A stretch of 13,912 nucleotides of DNA from JAYWAM01 sp043782425 (GTDB taxonomy: Bacteria; Pseudomonadota; Gammaproteobacteria; Burkholderiales; Usitatibacteraceae): positions 1-13,912 of the forward strand of contig JAYWAM010000210.1 in the NCBI GenBank assembly GCA_043782425.1, read 5' to 3'. The first letter of the stretch is position 1. Every line of letters starts with the position of its first letter. The notes under the pieces were generated by a model. That model was not told the DNA's origin. It worked only from the letters and a program-made list of their open reading frames with translations, and did not search any database. The translations under genes and the position numbers were made by a program. Positions 1 to 7,191 of the stretch are shown here, in pieces.

Positions 1-1
1 G

Positions 2-2797
2 AATGCGACGGTCTCGTGGAACACGTTGGCCGGGCCCGCACCCACGGCAGGCGTGACCTTCTTGGACGGAACAACCCCGTTGGCGACGCTGCCCTTGTCC
101 GGCGCATCGGCGACACTCACCATTAGCCAGCCCTCGGCCGGCGCGCACAACTTTAGCGCCACTTTTGTGGGCGACCTGTTGCATCGTCCCAGCACATCTA
201 ATTCCGTGGCGCTGAACATAGCAGACCCGGACGGACTTCCTACAGTCTCGCTGACCGGGATAAACGACGGTGACTGGCTCGTTACAAACTCGGGCAACAC
301 GTTAATCAACAAGGTCGTCACCGCATCGGCAAGCGCAGCAGCAGGAAATCTCCTGCGCTGGTTGATTATCTACCATACCAATTCCACCTATTGGAATATC
401 AGCGCTCCGACCGATGTCGAAACCTTGGCGCTGCCGTCGATGGCCCCTGGCTTCTACATGGTCTCTGCCAGCGCCACGGACAACTATGCGCATACCGTTT
501 CAACGGCGCCGATCCGCTTTACTGTCAACTCAACCACGGCAACGCCCTCTACCGTGGCCATCACCGCGCCCGCCAATGGCGCAAGCTTCGCCGCCCAGTC
601 GTCTATCGTGCTCACAGCAAGCGCCGCTGCGGGAGGTGGCGCCACCATGAGCTATGTGGAGTTTTACCAGGGCTCAACCTGGATCGGCGCGGTGAACAAA
701 AGTCCTTTCACGATCACGTGGAGCAATGTGCCGCCCGGTGTCTATTCCTTGATGGCGCTGGCCACGAACAGCGCCAGCGGCAAAACACTTTCCGCCCCCA
801 TCACCATTACCGTTACCGCCCCGCCGCCACCACCGAGCGTCAGCATCACCTCGCCCGCCAACAATGCAAGCTTCACCGCGCCCGTTAATATCCCCATCGC
901 GGTGAGCGCCACCGCCGCCAGCGGCGCAACCATTGCCAAGGTTGATTTCTACGATGGCCCAACCCTGATCGGCTCTGTGAACGCAGCGCCCTACACCTAC
1001 ACCTGGAACACCGTCCCCGCAGGCAGCCATGTCATCACGGCCAAAGCCACCGACAACCTCGGCGCAAACGCTACTTCCGCCGCAGTGAACGTGACGGTGA
1101 CATCACCCGTGACGCCGCCTGCCATCAGCCTCACCAGCCCCCCATCCGGCGCCTCGTTTGAAAACAGCGCCACCATCCCCCTCGCCGCCACCGCATCGAC
1201 CACCAGCGGAACCATCGCGAAGATAGAGTTCTTCGATGGCGCCACACTGCTGGGCACGGTAAACGGGACTGCGGCCACCCTATCCGCCACCTTCGGCTAC
1301 GCCAACGCCAGCGTAGGCAGCCACGCCATCAGCGCCAAGGCCACCAGCAGCGATGGCGCGGTCAGCACCACGCCAGCCACAGCCATCACGGTGACCGCTG
1401 CGGTGACCGTGGTGCTCACCGCCCCTGCCAATGGGGCCACTTATGTGACGGGGCAAAGCGTCGCCTTGAGCGCGTTCGCGGCATCGGGGACGCAGACCAT
1501 TGCGCGCATCGACTTTTATGTTGATAACGTGCTCGTGGGTACCGGTGCTATTGGCGCTGCGCAGGGGACGGCCACTGCTGCCTGGGCTGCCACCGCCGGG
1601 GCGCACACCCTGTCGGCCAAAGCCGTCACCACCGCCAATTTCACCGTGGCCTCAAGTGACATTGCCATCACGGTCAACAACCTGGGCATCACCCTGACTG
1701 AGCCTGCCATGGGGCAAAACTATCTGGCCCCCGGTAGCGTGCGCCTAAGCGCGCTGGCGCCAGTGGCGGCGGGCAACAGTGTGGCGCGCGTGGAGTTCTT
1801 CAACGGCGCAACCAAGTTGGGCGAGGCGCTGAGTGCGCCTTACAGCCTGCTATGGAGCAATGTGGCTGCGGGCAGCTATAGCGTGAGCGCTAAAGCCACC
1901 GATGCGCAGGGCTTCAGCGTCCAGAGCGCGGATGTCACCATCAATGTTATAGCGGCCCCGGTGATCTTTGCCTCTACTGGTCTTGATGGCAGCACGGTCG
2001 CCAACAACAGCGCCAATATCACCGGCTCGGTGCAAACGCCGCTGAACTCTGCGGTGACCGTCAATGGCATGCCCGCCACCGTCACCGGCAACGGCGAATT
2101 CTTTGTCAACGGCCTGCCGCTCAATGTCGGCCCCAATACGCTTACCATCAATGTCATCACCGCCGACGGGGTCGCCAGCAGCCAGACGATTACGGTGCAT
2201 GGCAGCGCGCCTTCGCCGTTCAAGTTCGAGGTGGATCGTTCCTCAGGCATTGCGCCGCTGACCATGAATTTCACCGTCTCCAACCCCGGCAATGCGGCCT
2301 TTGACAAGATCGAGCTCGACTTCCAGAACGATGGCGTAGCCGACCAGGTCATCACGTCGCTTTCGAAGCCGTACACCTTCGCGCTACTCGCCCCGACCGG
2401 GCCGGGCATTGTCCGCGTCACCATGAAGGTGAAGAACGTGCTCGGCAATGTTATCTTCGCAGAGACGCTTTTGGTTTATGTGTATAGCGCGATGGACCAG
2501 TTCAATCTTGTCGGAGGGGTCTATGCTGACATGCTGGAACGCCTTGGATCGGGAAACATCGAAAGCGCCCTCAATTTGACAACAAGCACACTGAAGGATC
2601 ATTACCGGCAGTTGTTTTTGAGTTTTGGTACCCAGCTTGGCACGGTCGTACAGGGGCTAGGTCAAGTAGAGTCCATCCAGTTCAGCGAAACATACGCGCA
2701 GATTTTCGTGTCTCGCATTACGCCGACCGGCACGGATGGCTACATTATCCAGGTGGTTCAGGATCGGGATGGCATATGGCGAATCGAGGGGATGTAA
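2..2797 (+). CDS. Large Ig-like repeat surface or secreted protein, 5'-truncated by the window
   Basis: The frame is open from the first bases, so the true start lies upstream; the first in-frame start-like codon, TTG at 26, sits inside an Ig-like domain. A partial Ig domain (2-223) and a divergent one (about 238-532) come first. Five clear bacterial Ig repeats of about 90-95 residues follow, starting near 545, 833, 1118, 1403 and 1682. They share a start like 'ITSPANGASF', a middle 'VEFYxGxTxIG' and an end 'GSxxxxAKATD'. Next come a different beta domain around 'VNGMPATV' (1955-2209), a PKD-like section (2210-2485), and a C-terminal domain (2492-2794) with helices then strands ending 'DGIWRIEGM', resembling NTF2-like folds. 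Such Ig arrays usually act as stalks or binding modules of extracellular proteins; no catalytic motif is visible. The stop abuts the next gene's ATG, so it is probably the upstream member of a four-gene unit. Exact function is unknown. Confidence 0.85.
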   Translation, partial: NATVSWNTLAGPAPTAGVTFLDGTTPLATLPLSGASATLTISQPSAGAHNFSATFVGDLLHRPSTSNSVALNIADPDGLPTVSLTGINDGDWLVTNSGNTLINKVVTASASAAAGNLLRWLIIYHTNSTYWNISAPTDVETLALPSMAPGFYMVSASATDNYAHTVSTAPIRFTVNSTTATPSTVAITAPANGASFAAQSSIVLTASAAAGGGATMSYVEFYQGSTWIGAVNKSPFTITWSNVPPGVYSLMALATNSASGKTLSAPITITVTAPPPPPSVSITSPANNASFTAPVNIPIAVSATAASGATIAKVDFYDGPTLIGSVNAAPYTYTWNTVPAGSHVITAKATDNLGANATSAAVNVTVTSPVTPPAISLTSPPSGASFENSATIPLAATASTTSGTIAKIEFFDGATLLGTVNGTAATLSATFGYANASVGSHAISAKATSSDGAVSTTPATAITVTAAVTVVLTAPANGATYVTGQSVALSAFAASGTQTIARIDFYVDNVLVGTGAIGAAQGTATAAWAATAGAHTLSAKAVTTANFTVASSDIAITVNNLGITLTEPAMGQNYLAPGSVRLSALAPVAAGNSVARVEFFNGATKLGEALSAPYSLLWSNVAAGSYSVSAKATDAQGFSVQSADVTINVIAAPVIFASTGLDGSTVANNSANITGSVQTPLNSAVTVNGMPATVTGNGEFFVNGLPLNVGPNTLTINVITADGVASSQTITVHGSAPSPFKFEVDRSSGIAPLTMNFTVSNPGNAAFDKIELDFQNDGVADQVITSLSKPYTFALLAPTGPGIVRVTMKVKNVLGNVIFAETLLVYVYSAMDQFNLVGGVYADMLERLGSGNIESALNLTTSTLKDHYRQLFLSFGTQLGTVVQGLGQVESIQFSETYAQIFVSRITPTGTDGYIIQVVQDRDGIWRIEGM

Positions 2798-3421
2798 ATG
2801 AGAACATTGAATAACACAGTTTCGTCAACGGGTTATGCATTCGTCTTCGCCTTGCTGGCACTAGTATCTGCGACGGTGTGGTCTTATGAAGGCCGCGTAG
2901 TCGATAAAGATACGGGCAAACCTATCGAGGGTGCATACGTGATCGGAACCTGGAGAGGTTATATCCCTGACTGGGTACAGCGGAGTAGCACTTGTTACCA
3001 CCTTGAAACCACCATCACGGACAAGGATGGATGGTTTTCATTGCCCCCGTGGTCTTGGAATTTTGCACCCTGGATTGTCGATAGAGAGAGAGGCCTCCAT
3101 ATTTACAAAGCCGGATATTCGCGGCTGTGGACAGGAAATCGTGAAAATACCGTGTGGCATATCGCGCCCTTTAAAGGAATAACAAAGGAGAGACTTGATG
3201 AGTTGTTTGGAATTCGGGGAAACACAGATTGCGGGCCTTCAAAATATCACCAGGAGAAATTGCTAGGTTTAAATAAGGCGCTGCTGGAAGAATCGAAAGC
3301 GATTTCTGCTGACTCCCAAGATAAGAAAGTGGTAAATAGCCTTCAGCATGCGGTTGATCGACTCGAGTTCGGAGAAGAAGAAGCATATCGACGTCTCAAA
3401 GCAGGGGTATATGGAAAATGA
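2798..3421 (+). CDS. Secreted protein with carboxypeptidase-regulatory-like domain, paralogue A
   Basis: This 207-residue protein is of unknown function. An N-terminal signal peptide is visible (hydrophobic stretch about residues 13-28, probable cleavage near 25-29). The mature part opens 'YEGRVVDKDTGKPIEGAYV' and continues to 'TITDKDGWFSL' and 'YKAGY', the pattern of a CarboxypepD_reg-like beta-sandwich. That fold is an accessory module with no catalysis of its own. Cys66 and Cys145 are matched in the following gene and could form a disulfide. The C-terminal third is charged and helical. The ATG directly follows the previous stop (TAA|ATG), with a 'GAGGGG' ribosome-binding sequence inside the upstream gene's end, and the gene overlaps the next by ATGA. 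Codon use looks AT-richer than in the Ig gene before it. An envelope or extracellular partner of its neighbours is an inference from context. Confidence 0.85.
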   Translation: MRTLNNTVSSTGYAFVFALLALVSATVWSYEGRVVDKDTGKPIEGAYVIGTWRGYIPDWVQRSSTCYHLETTITDKDGWFSLPPWSWNFAPWIVDRERGLHIYKAGYSRLWTGNRENTVWHIAPFKGITKERLDELFGIRGNTDCGPSKYHQEKLLGLNKALLEESKAISADSQDKKVVNSLQHAVDRLEFGEEEAYRRLKAGVYGK

Positions 3422-4044
3422 ACAAATTCGCCCGTTTTTGCATTGCATGTCTGCTCGCGGCAAACACTACGATGCCGTGTGCTTATGAAGGTCGTGTTGT
3501 CGATAAAGATACGGGGAAACCTATCGCCGGTGCATACGTGGTCGCAGCATGGCGCGGCTCCCTTATTTCTCCGCCTGAACGGGTATCGATCTGTTTCCAT
3601 GTTGATGTGACTATGACCGACAAGGAAGGGAAGTTCAGCTTTTTTGATTGGTCTGGAAATATCGACCCGTTGCTTGTGAATCGCAGAATGCACCCCGAGG
3701 TTTTTTACAAGGCGGGTTACTACTGGAATCTCAGTAAACCATTTCCCATCATAAACAAGACCTTTGTCTTGACACCCCACAGCGGAACGCCCGAAGAGCG
3801 GTTTGAGCAGATCAAGGCGCGGATACCAACTGAGTGCGGTTATGAGGATGGCCCGAGAAAATTAGTTCCATTAATGAAAGCAATATATGCAGAAGCTAAA
3901 GCTGCTGCGATAACGGATAAACAAAGGCAAAGCGCTGATGGGTGGCTTGAAATGGCGGATAGATATGAATTCGACAATTCTGTTGCTGCCAAAAATAAAT
4001 TATTACGGCAAAACGAAAAAAAGAGAGGGCTAGCAAATGAATAA
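3418..4044 (+). CDS. Secreted protein with carboxypeptidase-regulatory-like domain, paralogue B
   Basis: This 208-residue protein is clearly a tandem paralogue of the preceding one. Residues 23-42 repeat its mature N-terminus almost exactly ('YEGRVVDKDTGKPIAGAYVV'), and 'TMTDKEGKFSF' and 'YKAGY' align further on. Cys59 and Cys140 occupy the same places as the paralogue's Cys66 and Cys145. A short signal peptide (about residues 1-22, ending 'MPCA') precedes the mature part. That Cys21 is not in a convincing lipobox, so I do not call a lipoprotein. The C-terminal half is helical, lysine-rich and much more divergent than the N-terminal half. The start overlaps the previous stop as ATGA, and the 3' end overlaps the next gene by 8 bases. 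This looks like an old gene duplication kept under coupled translation. No function is known to me. Confidence 0.85.
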   Translation: MNKFARFCIACLLAANTTMPCAYEGRVVDKDTGKPIAGAYVVAAWRGSLISPPERVSICFHVDVTMTDKEGKFSFFDWSGNIDPLLVNRRMHPEVFYKAGYYWNLSKPFPIINKTFVLTPHSGTPEERFEQIKARIPTECGYEDGPRKLVPLMKAIYAEAKAAAITDKQRQSADGWLEMADRYEFDNSVAAKNKLLRQNEKKRGLANE

Positions 4045-6430
4045 ACGCCTTAAGCAATTCGTCTACCTCTCCTTTTTGTGTGCAGGGGTTGCAAGAATTG
4101 ATGCCTACGAATTGGCTACCCATGCCGCAATGACGCAATACGCTTACGAAAAATCCCTGCTCGGCGCTAGTGATGCACAGTTGATTGGGAGACTCGGATT
4201 GCAACCGAATTACGATTTCGGAAATGCGTACTTTGATATGAGTGGATTCGTTACACCACCTTATCGATTCCTTACCACCTATGAACTGAAAGCGATGCCT
4301 AAGACGCCCGCTGGCAAGGACAATCCGGATGAACAAAAAATAAACGGCTGGCTGATGCGTGGCACCATACGAGAGGATGATGGCGGGTTAGTTGCAGGGT
4401 GGCGCAAAGGCGAGCCGCTGGACGATCCTATCAGCAACTTCAACCGGTTCTGTAGCCACTTCTTCGACCCCTTTAACGACAGTGCTTTCACCCGCTTTTG
4501 CGGGCTCGAGTCTATTGTTGAGAAGGCGCCTAACTGGGCGATCGGAACCGTAGATGCGTTTGCGTCGCCGGTTCAACCCGCCACGGGCTATCGCAATCAT
4601 TTCACGGTGTTTGCCGCGCGCGAAACCATGTGGCGCGCGCTTACCTTGCGTGATGGGCAGGGGGTGGCAGTATTCGGGGCGACTGGCCCGGATCAGGAGG
4701 CCATTCGCAAAGCCTATTGGGCTACCACGTTCCGTGCGCTTGGTGATGTTGTTCATATTTTGCAAGACATGGCGCAACCCCAGCACACGCGCAACGAAGG
4801 ACATTTTTTATCAAATACAGGATACGAAGAGCATATCAATGCCCGTGCCATGGGTACGCCACAATTTAAAGTCAACAAAACAACCGGGGCCACGGAAACG
4901 ATCATACCGGTTGCGCTGAATTTTGATGGGTATCCCATTCCCCGCTTCAATTCATACACCGATTTTTGGGCCACTGCACACGGTGGGCCGCAGGGCGGCG
5001 CGAAGGGGCTTGCAAACTATACCAACACCCAGTTCTTCACTGTCGGCACTAGCATTGGAACCTACAATTTCAGCTATTACCCTAGCCCGACAGCCGAGGT
5101 TGCGGTATATCAGCAGACCACAGAGCCGCTATGCGGCAATTCCAGTGGTCTATTGAGTCGTTACCTAGTTGGCACAGTCAAGGACTTTGCGTCGGGAGGA
5201 AACGATAGCATCCGTTTGCAGAGCCGCAGCATTTGGCATGATGCAAGCGTTCAATCAGCACAGGGAGATCGCTTTACCATCAACCCCTGCGTAATGGATG
5301 ATTACGCCAACCTCCTCATCCCGCGCGCCATCGCCTACTCCGCCGGCCTGCTCGACTACTTCTTCCGCGGCAAACTCACTATCAGCCTGCCCGACGAAGG
5401 CGTCTACGGCATTGTCGATCACTCCGTGGAGAAAAGCATCACCACCTCGCCCCCGCAAGGCTTTCGCAAGATCAAGCTCAAGGTGAAAAACACCACCGAC
5501 GCCATCAATGGCACAGCGCAAGACATGGTCGGCGGTAACCTGATCGCCGTAGTCAAGTTCCACCGCAACACCTGCTATACCGAAGACCTATCCGGCGAAT
5601 GGGGGGCGCCCGATGCTTCTGGTGCGCCGAAAGACCCCATCATATTTGATACGCCGGAGAACGGCGGATGCCGCACCAAGGACGAAGAAATTGTGGTTTC
5701 CACTATCCAACAGGGTGTCAGCTTGCCTGGCGGCGCCGCAGCGGTTGATCAGGGTTTTGAATTCAGCTTCTCCACCCCCATCCCCATCAACGCCTCAGAC
5801 GTCTATCTGCAAGTGGTGTATCGCGGCAAGCTGGGCAGTGAAGACGATGTCGTAGTGGTGGAAACCAAGGATATTAGCGAACCGACCTTTATCGGAATCA
5901 TGAACAATACCGACGTATTCTTTCTGAGGGATATCCCTTACTATTATCAGGACATCATCAGCGGTATCGCCCAGCCTCTCTTCAGCGTCATTGACAGGGA
6001 CGGCAACGACGCCTACAACGCGCCGCCCGACGTGAACGTCCAGGGTGACGACATCAATTTTGAGGTTTTTCTGGGTGGCGGCAAGATTGCAGACATCAAC
6101 CCTGTTCCGCAAGGGCGGTATGCGCGCCTGGCGTTGCTGGTCAATCCTGGCACATTCACTATGAACCTGTTCGCCCGGGGAGTAGGTAACAACGAAATTT
6201 TCAACTTTCTCAGCAGCTTCCCGTTTGAGTCAAAGATTTCGCAGGTTGATTCTCAAAATGCTGGCACTTTTGTCGTATCCCCAATAGTCAAAGCGCGCAA
6301 TCAAACGCTGCTAAGTGACGGTGCGGAGTATTGGCGCTCTTACCTGACGACTATCGTCGTATTTGATACCGTGCCAAGCAAAGTGCCCAATGCGACCACG
6401 CCGGTTCCTGTGCAGTTGGTGGCGCCATAG
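4037..6430 (+). CDS. Secreted zinc-dependent phospholipase C/S1-P1 nuclease-like protein with long C-terminal extension
   Basis: This 797-residue protein has a signal peptide (about residues 1-23, cleavage probably before 'YELATH'). 'GAGGG' lies 8 bases before the ATG. The N-terminal half carries spaced metal-ligand-type motifs: His29 just after the signal peptide, 'RGTIREDDG' near residue 110, 'SHFFDP' with His141 and Asp144, and 'GDVVHILQDMAQPQHTRNEGH' with Asp237, His240, Asp244, His250, Glu254 and His256. This arrangement resembles the all-helical trinuclear-zinc fold of bacterial phospholipase C and S1/P1 nucleases, so a secreted phosphodiesterase or lipase role is plausible; the substrate cannot be read from sequence. 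Residues from about 440 on are a long, mostly beta extension that I do not recognise, perhaps for binding or anchoring. It is the last gene of the accessory unit, and no convincing terminator follows its stop directly. Confidence 0.85.
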   Translation: MNKRLKQFVYLSFLCAGVARIDAYELATHAAMTQYAYEKSLLGASDAQLIGRLGLQPNYDFGNAYFDMSGFVTPPYRFLTTYELKAMPKTPAGKDNPDEQKINGWLMRGTIREDDGGLVAGWRKGEPLDDPISNFNRFCSHFFDPFNDSAFTRFCGLESIVEKAPNWAIGTVDAFASPVQPATGYRNHFTVFAARETMWRALTLRDGQGVAVFGATGPDQEAIRKAYWATTFRALGDVVHILQDMAQPQHTRNEGHFLSNTGYEEHINARAMGTPQFKVNKTTGATETIIPVALNFDGYPIPRFNSYTDFWATAHGGPQGGAKGLANYTNTQFFTVGTSIGTYNFSYYPSPTAEVAVYQQTTEPLCGNSSGLLSRYLVGTVKDFASGGNDSIRLQSRSIWHDASVQSAQGDRFTINPCVMDDYANLLIPRAIAYSAGLLDYFFRGKLTISLPDEGVYGIVDHSVEKSITTSPPQGFRKIKLKVKNTTDAINGTAQDMVGGNLIAVVKFHRNTCYTEDLSGEWGAPDASGAPKDPIIFDTPENGGCRTKDEEIVVSTIQQGVSLPGGAAAVDQGFEFSFSTPIPINASDVYLQVVYRGKLGSEDDVVVVETKDISEPTFIGIMNNTDVFFLRDIPYYYQDIISGIAQPLFSVIDRDGNDAYNAPPDVNVQGDDINFEVFLGGGKIADINPVPQGRYARLALLVNPGTFTMNLFARGVGNNEIFNFLSSFPFESKISQVDSQNAGTFVVSPIVKARNQTLLSDGAEYWRSYLTTIVVFDTVPSKVPNATTPVPVQLVAP

Positions 6431-6497
6431 GGACCCATAGGATACCGGCTGTATGATTCTCTGTGCCAACAGTGATCGTCTCAGACTGGTTTGACGC

Positions 6498-6533
6498 GCG
6501 TAGGGCAATAACCAACGGGCATTGCGCCGTATG
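6498..6533 (+). repeat. Left copy of inverted hairpin repeat (36 bp)
   Basis: This unit is the reverse complement of 6749-6786 apart from two missing bases (GC after 'GCGTAGGG'). It contains its own near-palindrome, with a conserved core 'AATAACCAACGGGCATT' whose arms in the intact copy are GGCGCAAT and ATTGCGCC. The pattern is that of dispersed intergenic palindromic repeats seen in proteobacteria, but genome-wide copies cannot be checked here. Confidence 0.85.
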
Positions 6534-6641
6534 TCAATCCGTGCAAGCTAACATCAGCCTATCACCGCCGACCCAGCCCTTGGGATAAACGCCGCACCTA
6601 TCCATGAAACGTCAAACACCGCCAATCGGCCACGCGCGAGC

Positions 6642-6731
6642 TTTTGGAGTGCGGTGACATGTCACCGCTTTGGGTTTGATGCGACATGTCACGTCTTGAA
6701 AAAAGCGGCGTCTTGCTGCCGCACTCCAAAA
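6642..6731. repeat. 90-bp MITE-like inverted-repeat element
   Basis: The element is bounded by perfect 13-bp terminal inverted repeats, TTTTGGAGTGCGG (6642-6654) and CCGCACTCCAAAA (6719-6731). The left end merges into a perfect 18-bp palindrome, GCGGTGACATGTCACCGC (6651-6668). A second, imperfect copy of its centre, GCGACATGTCACG, follows at 6681-6693. The right end folds as a small hairpin, GCGGC (6705-6709) with GCCGC (6718-6722). No coding capacity is present. It may be a mobile or formerly mobile miniature element, or a dispersed structural repeat; no target-site duplication is obvious because it sits inside another inverted repeat. Confidence 0.8.
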
Positions 6732-6748
6732 TTGTTGTCTGAGCGTTG

Positions 6749-6786
6749 CATACGGCGCAATGCCCGTTGGTTATTGCGCCCTACGC
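6749..6786 (-). repeat. Right copy of inverted hairpin repeat (38 bp)
   Basis: This is the intact partner of 6498-6533 in opposite orientation. On the - strand it reads GCGTAGGGCGCAATAACC and continues to CCGTATG. The 8-bp arms GGCGCAAT/ATTGCGCC are perfectly complementary around an 11-base loop, so the single unit can fold alone. The two copies can also pair with each other across about 215 bases, enclosing the inner 90-bp element. Confidence 0.85.
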
Positions 6787-7121
6787 CAAGGCTCACAGAT
6801 TCATGTGCACAACATAAACACGCTTCCACGCCTTCCTCTCGCACCGCGTCACCCCCATCACGCAAGGCTCAAGGTATTCCCTGGTCGCCTTCATCAACGG
6901 CCCGCCGTTTCGTTAAGGTATTTTGTTTGGAGGTGCGCAGTATTTTTTGCGGTAAACGCATAGAGACTGCACGCTGCCATTCCTGCTACAACCACTCTAA
7001 AACTTCCTAAGTTACATTCACAATATCCCGTATCTCATTTATTTTCCAGGTTTTTTCCACGGGCTTGGCAACGGAAAGAAAGCCGCGTAAGTCCCTGTAG
7101 CAAAAACAAAAAAATCCTCTT

Positions 7122-7146
7122 AACCCGCTTGACCGCGGGTTTTTTT
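7122..7146 (+). terminator. Intrinsic terminator-like hairpin upstream of mraZ
   Basis: A perfect 7-bp stem, AACCCGC (7122-7128) with GCGGGTT (7135-7141), has a 6-base loop TTGACC and runs into a tract of six or seven T. On the + strand this is a textbook rho-independent terminator. The nearest upstream gene ends about 690 bases earlier, so it either stops read-through from that unit or ends an unrecognised transcript. It overlaps the -35 region of the mraZ promoter. Confidence 0.75.
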
Positions 7147-7157
7147 GTGCCTATAGT
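7129..7157 (+). promoter_or_regulatory. Predicted sigma70-type promoter of the dcw cluster
   Basis: A -35 element TTGACC (7129-7134) and a -10 element TATAGT (7152-7157) are separated by exactly 17 bases. Transcription would start near 7163-7165, giving a leader of about 73 bases before mraZ. The -35 lies in the loop of the terminator hairpin, and the spacer contains its right arm and T tract. The position directly before MraZ-type boxes supports this as the cluster's main promoter. Confidence 0.75.
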
Positions 7158-7166
7158 GTCCACAAG

Positions 7167-7191
7167 TGGAGAAAAGTGGGTTTCTATGGGA
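7167..7191 (+). promoter_or_regulatory. Three MraZ operator boxes
   Basis: TGGAG (7167-7171), TGGGT (7177-7181) and TGGGA (7187-7191) are direct repeats at exactly 10-bp intervals. MraZ is known to bind TGGGN repeats separated by 5 bases upstream of its own gene, and this array matches, with the first box degenerate at its third G. The boxes lie just downstream of the predicted transcription start, consistent with autorepression of the cluster. Confidence 0.75.

Larger units (their letters stand above)
6431..7121. other. Intergenic region between accessory block and dcw cluster
   Basis: There is no convincing gene on either strand. The short open frames here (for example 6654-7010 and 6760-6963) are built from the inverted repeats or give low-complexity, Arg/Pro/His-rich translations without ribosome-binding sites. 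The left part (6431-6497) follows the last accessory stop and shows no clear terminator. The middle (6498-6786) is occupied by nested inverted repeats described separately. The right part (6787-7121) becomes AT-richer and contains short A and T runs but no recognisable tRNA, RNase P RNA or riboswitch core. Confidence 0.7.

Noticed and set aside
545..1954. DNA tandem repeat or CRISPR-like array in the Ig region
   Set aside because: The periodicity is at protein level with diverged DNA; there are no identical short repeats with regular unique spacers.
1876..2448. A 190-residue open frame on the - strand inside the Ig gene
   Set aside because: It is antisense to well-conserved Ig-type domains and is explained by the codon bias of the + strand. 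No ribosome-binding site or domain is seen.
6654..7010. Open frames of 118 and 67 residues in the intergenic region
   Set aside because: They run through the inverted repeats, lack ribosome-binding sites, and have Arg/Pro/His-rich translations with no recognisable domain.
7111..7150. Attenuator with leader peptide
   Set aside because: No short coding frame with regulatory codons precedes the hairpin, and the mraZ promoter lies within it, so dcw transcription starts after it.
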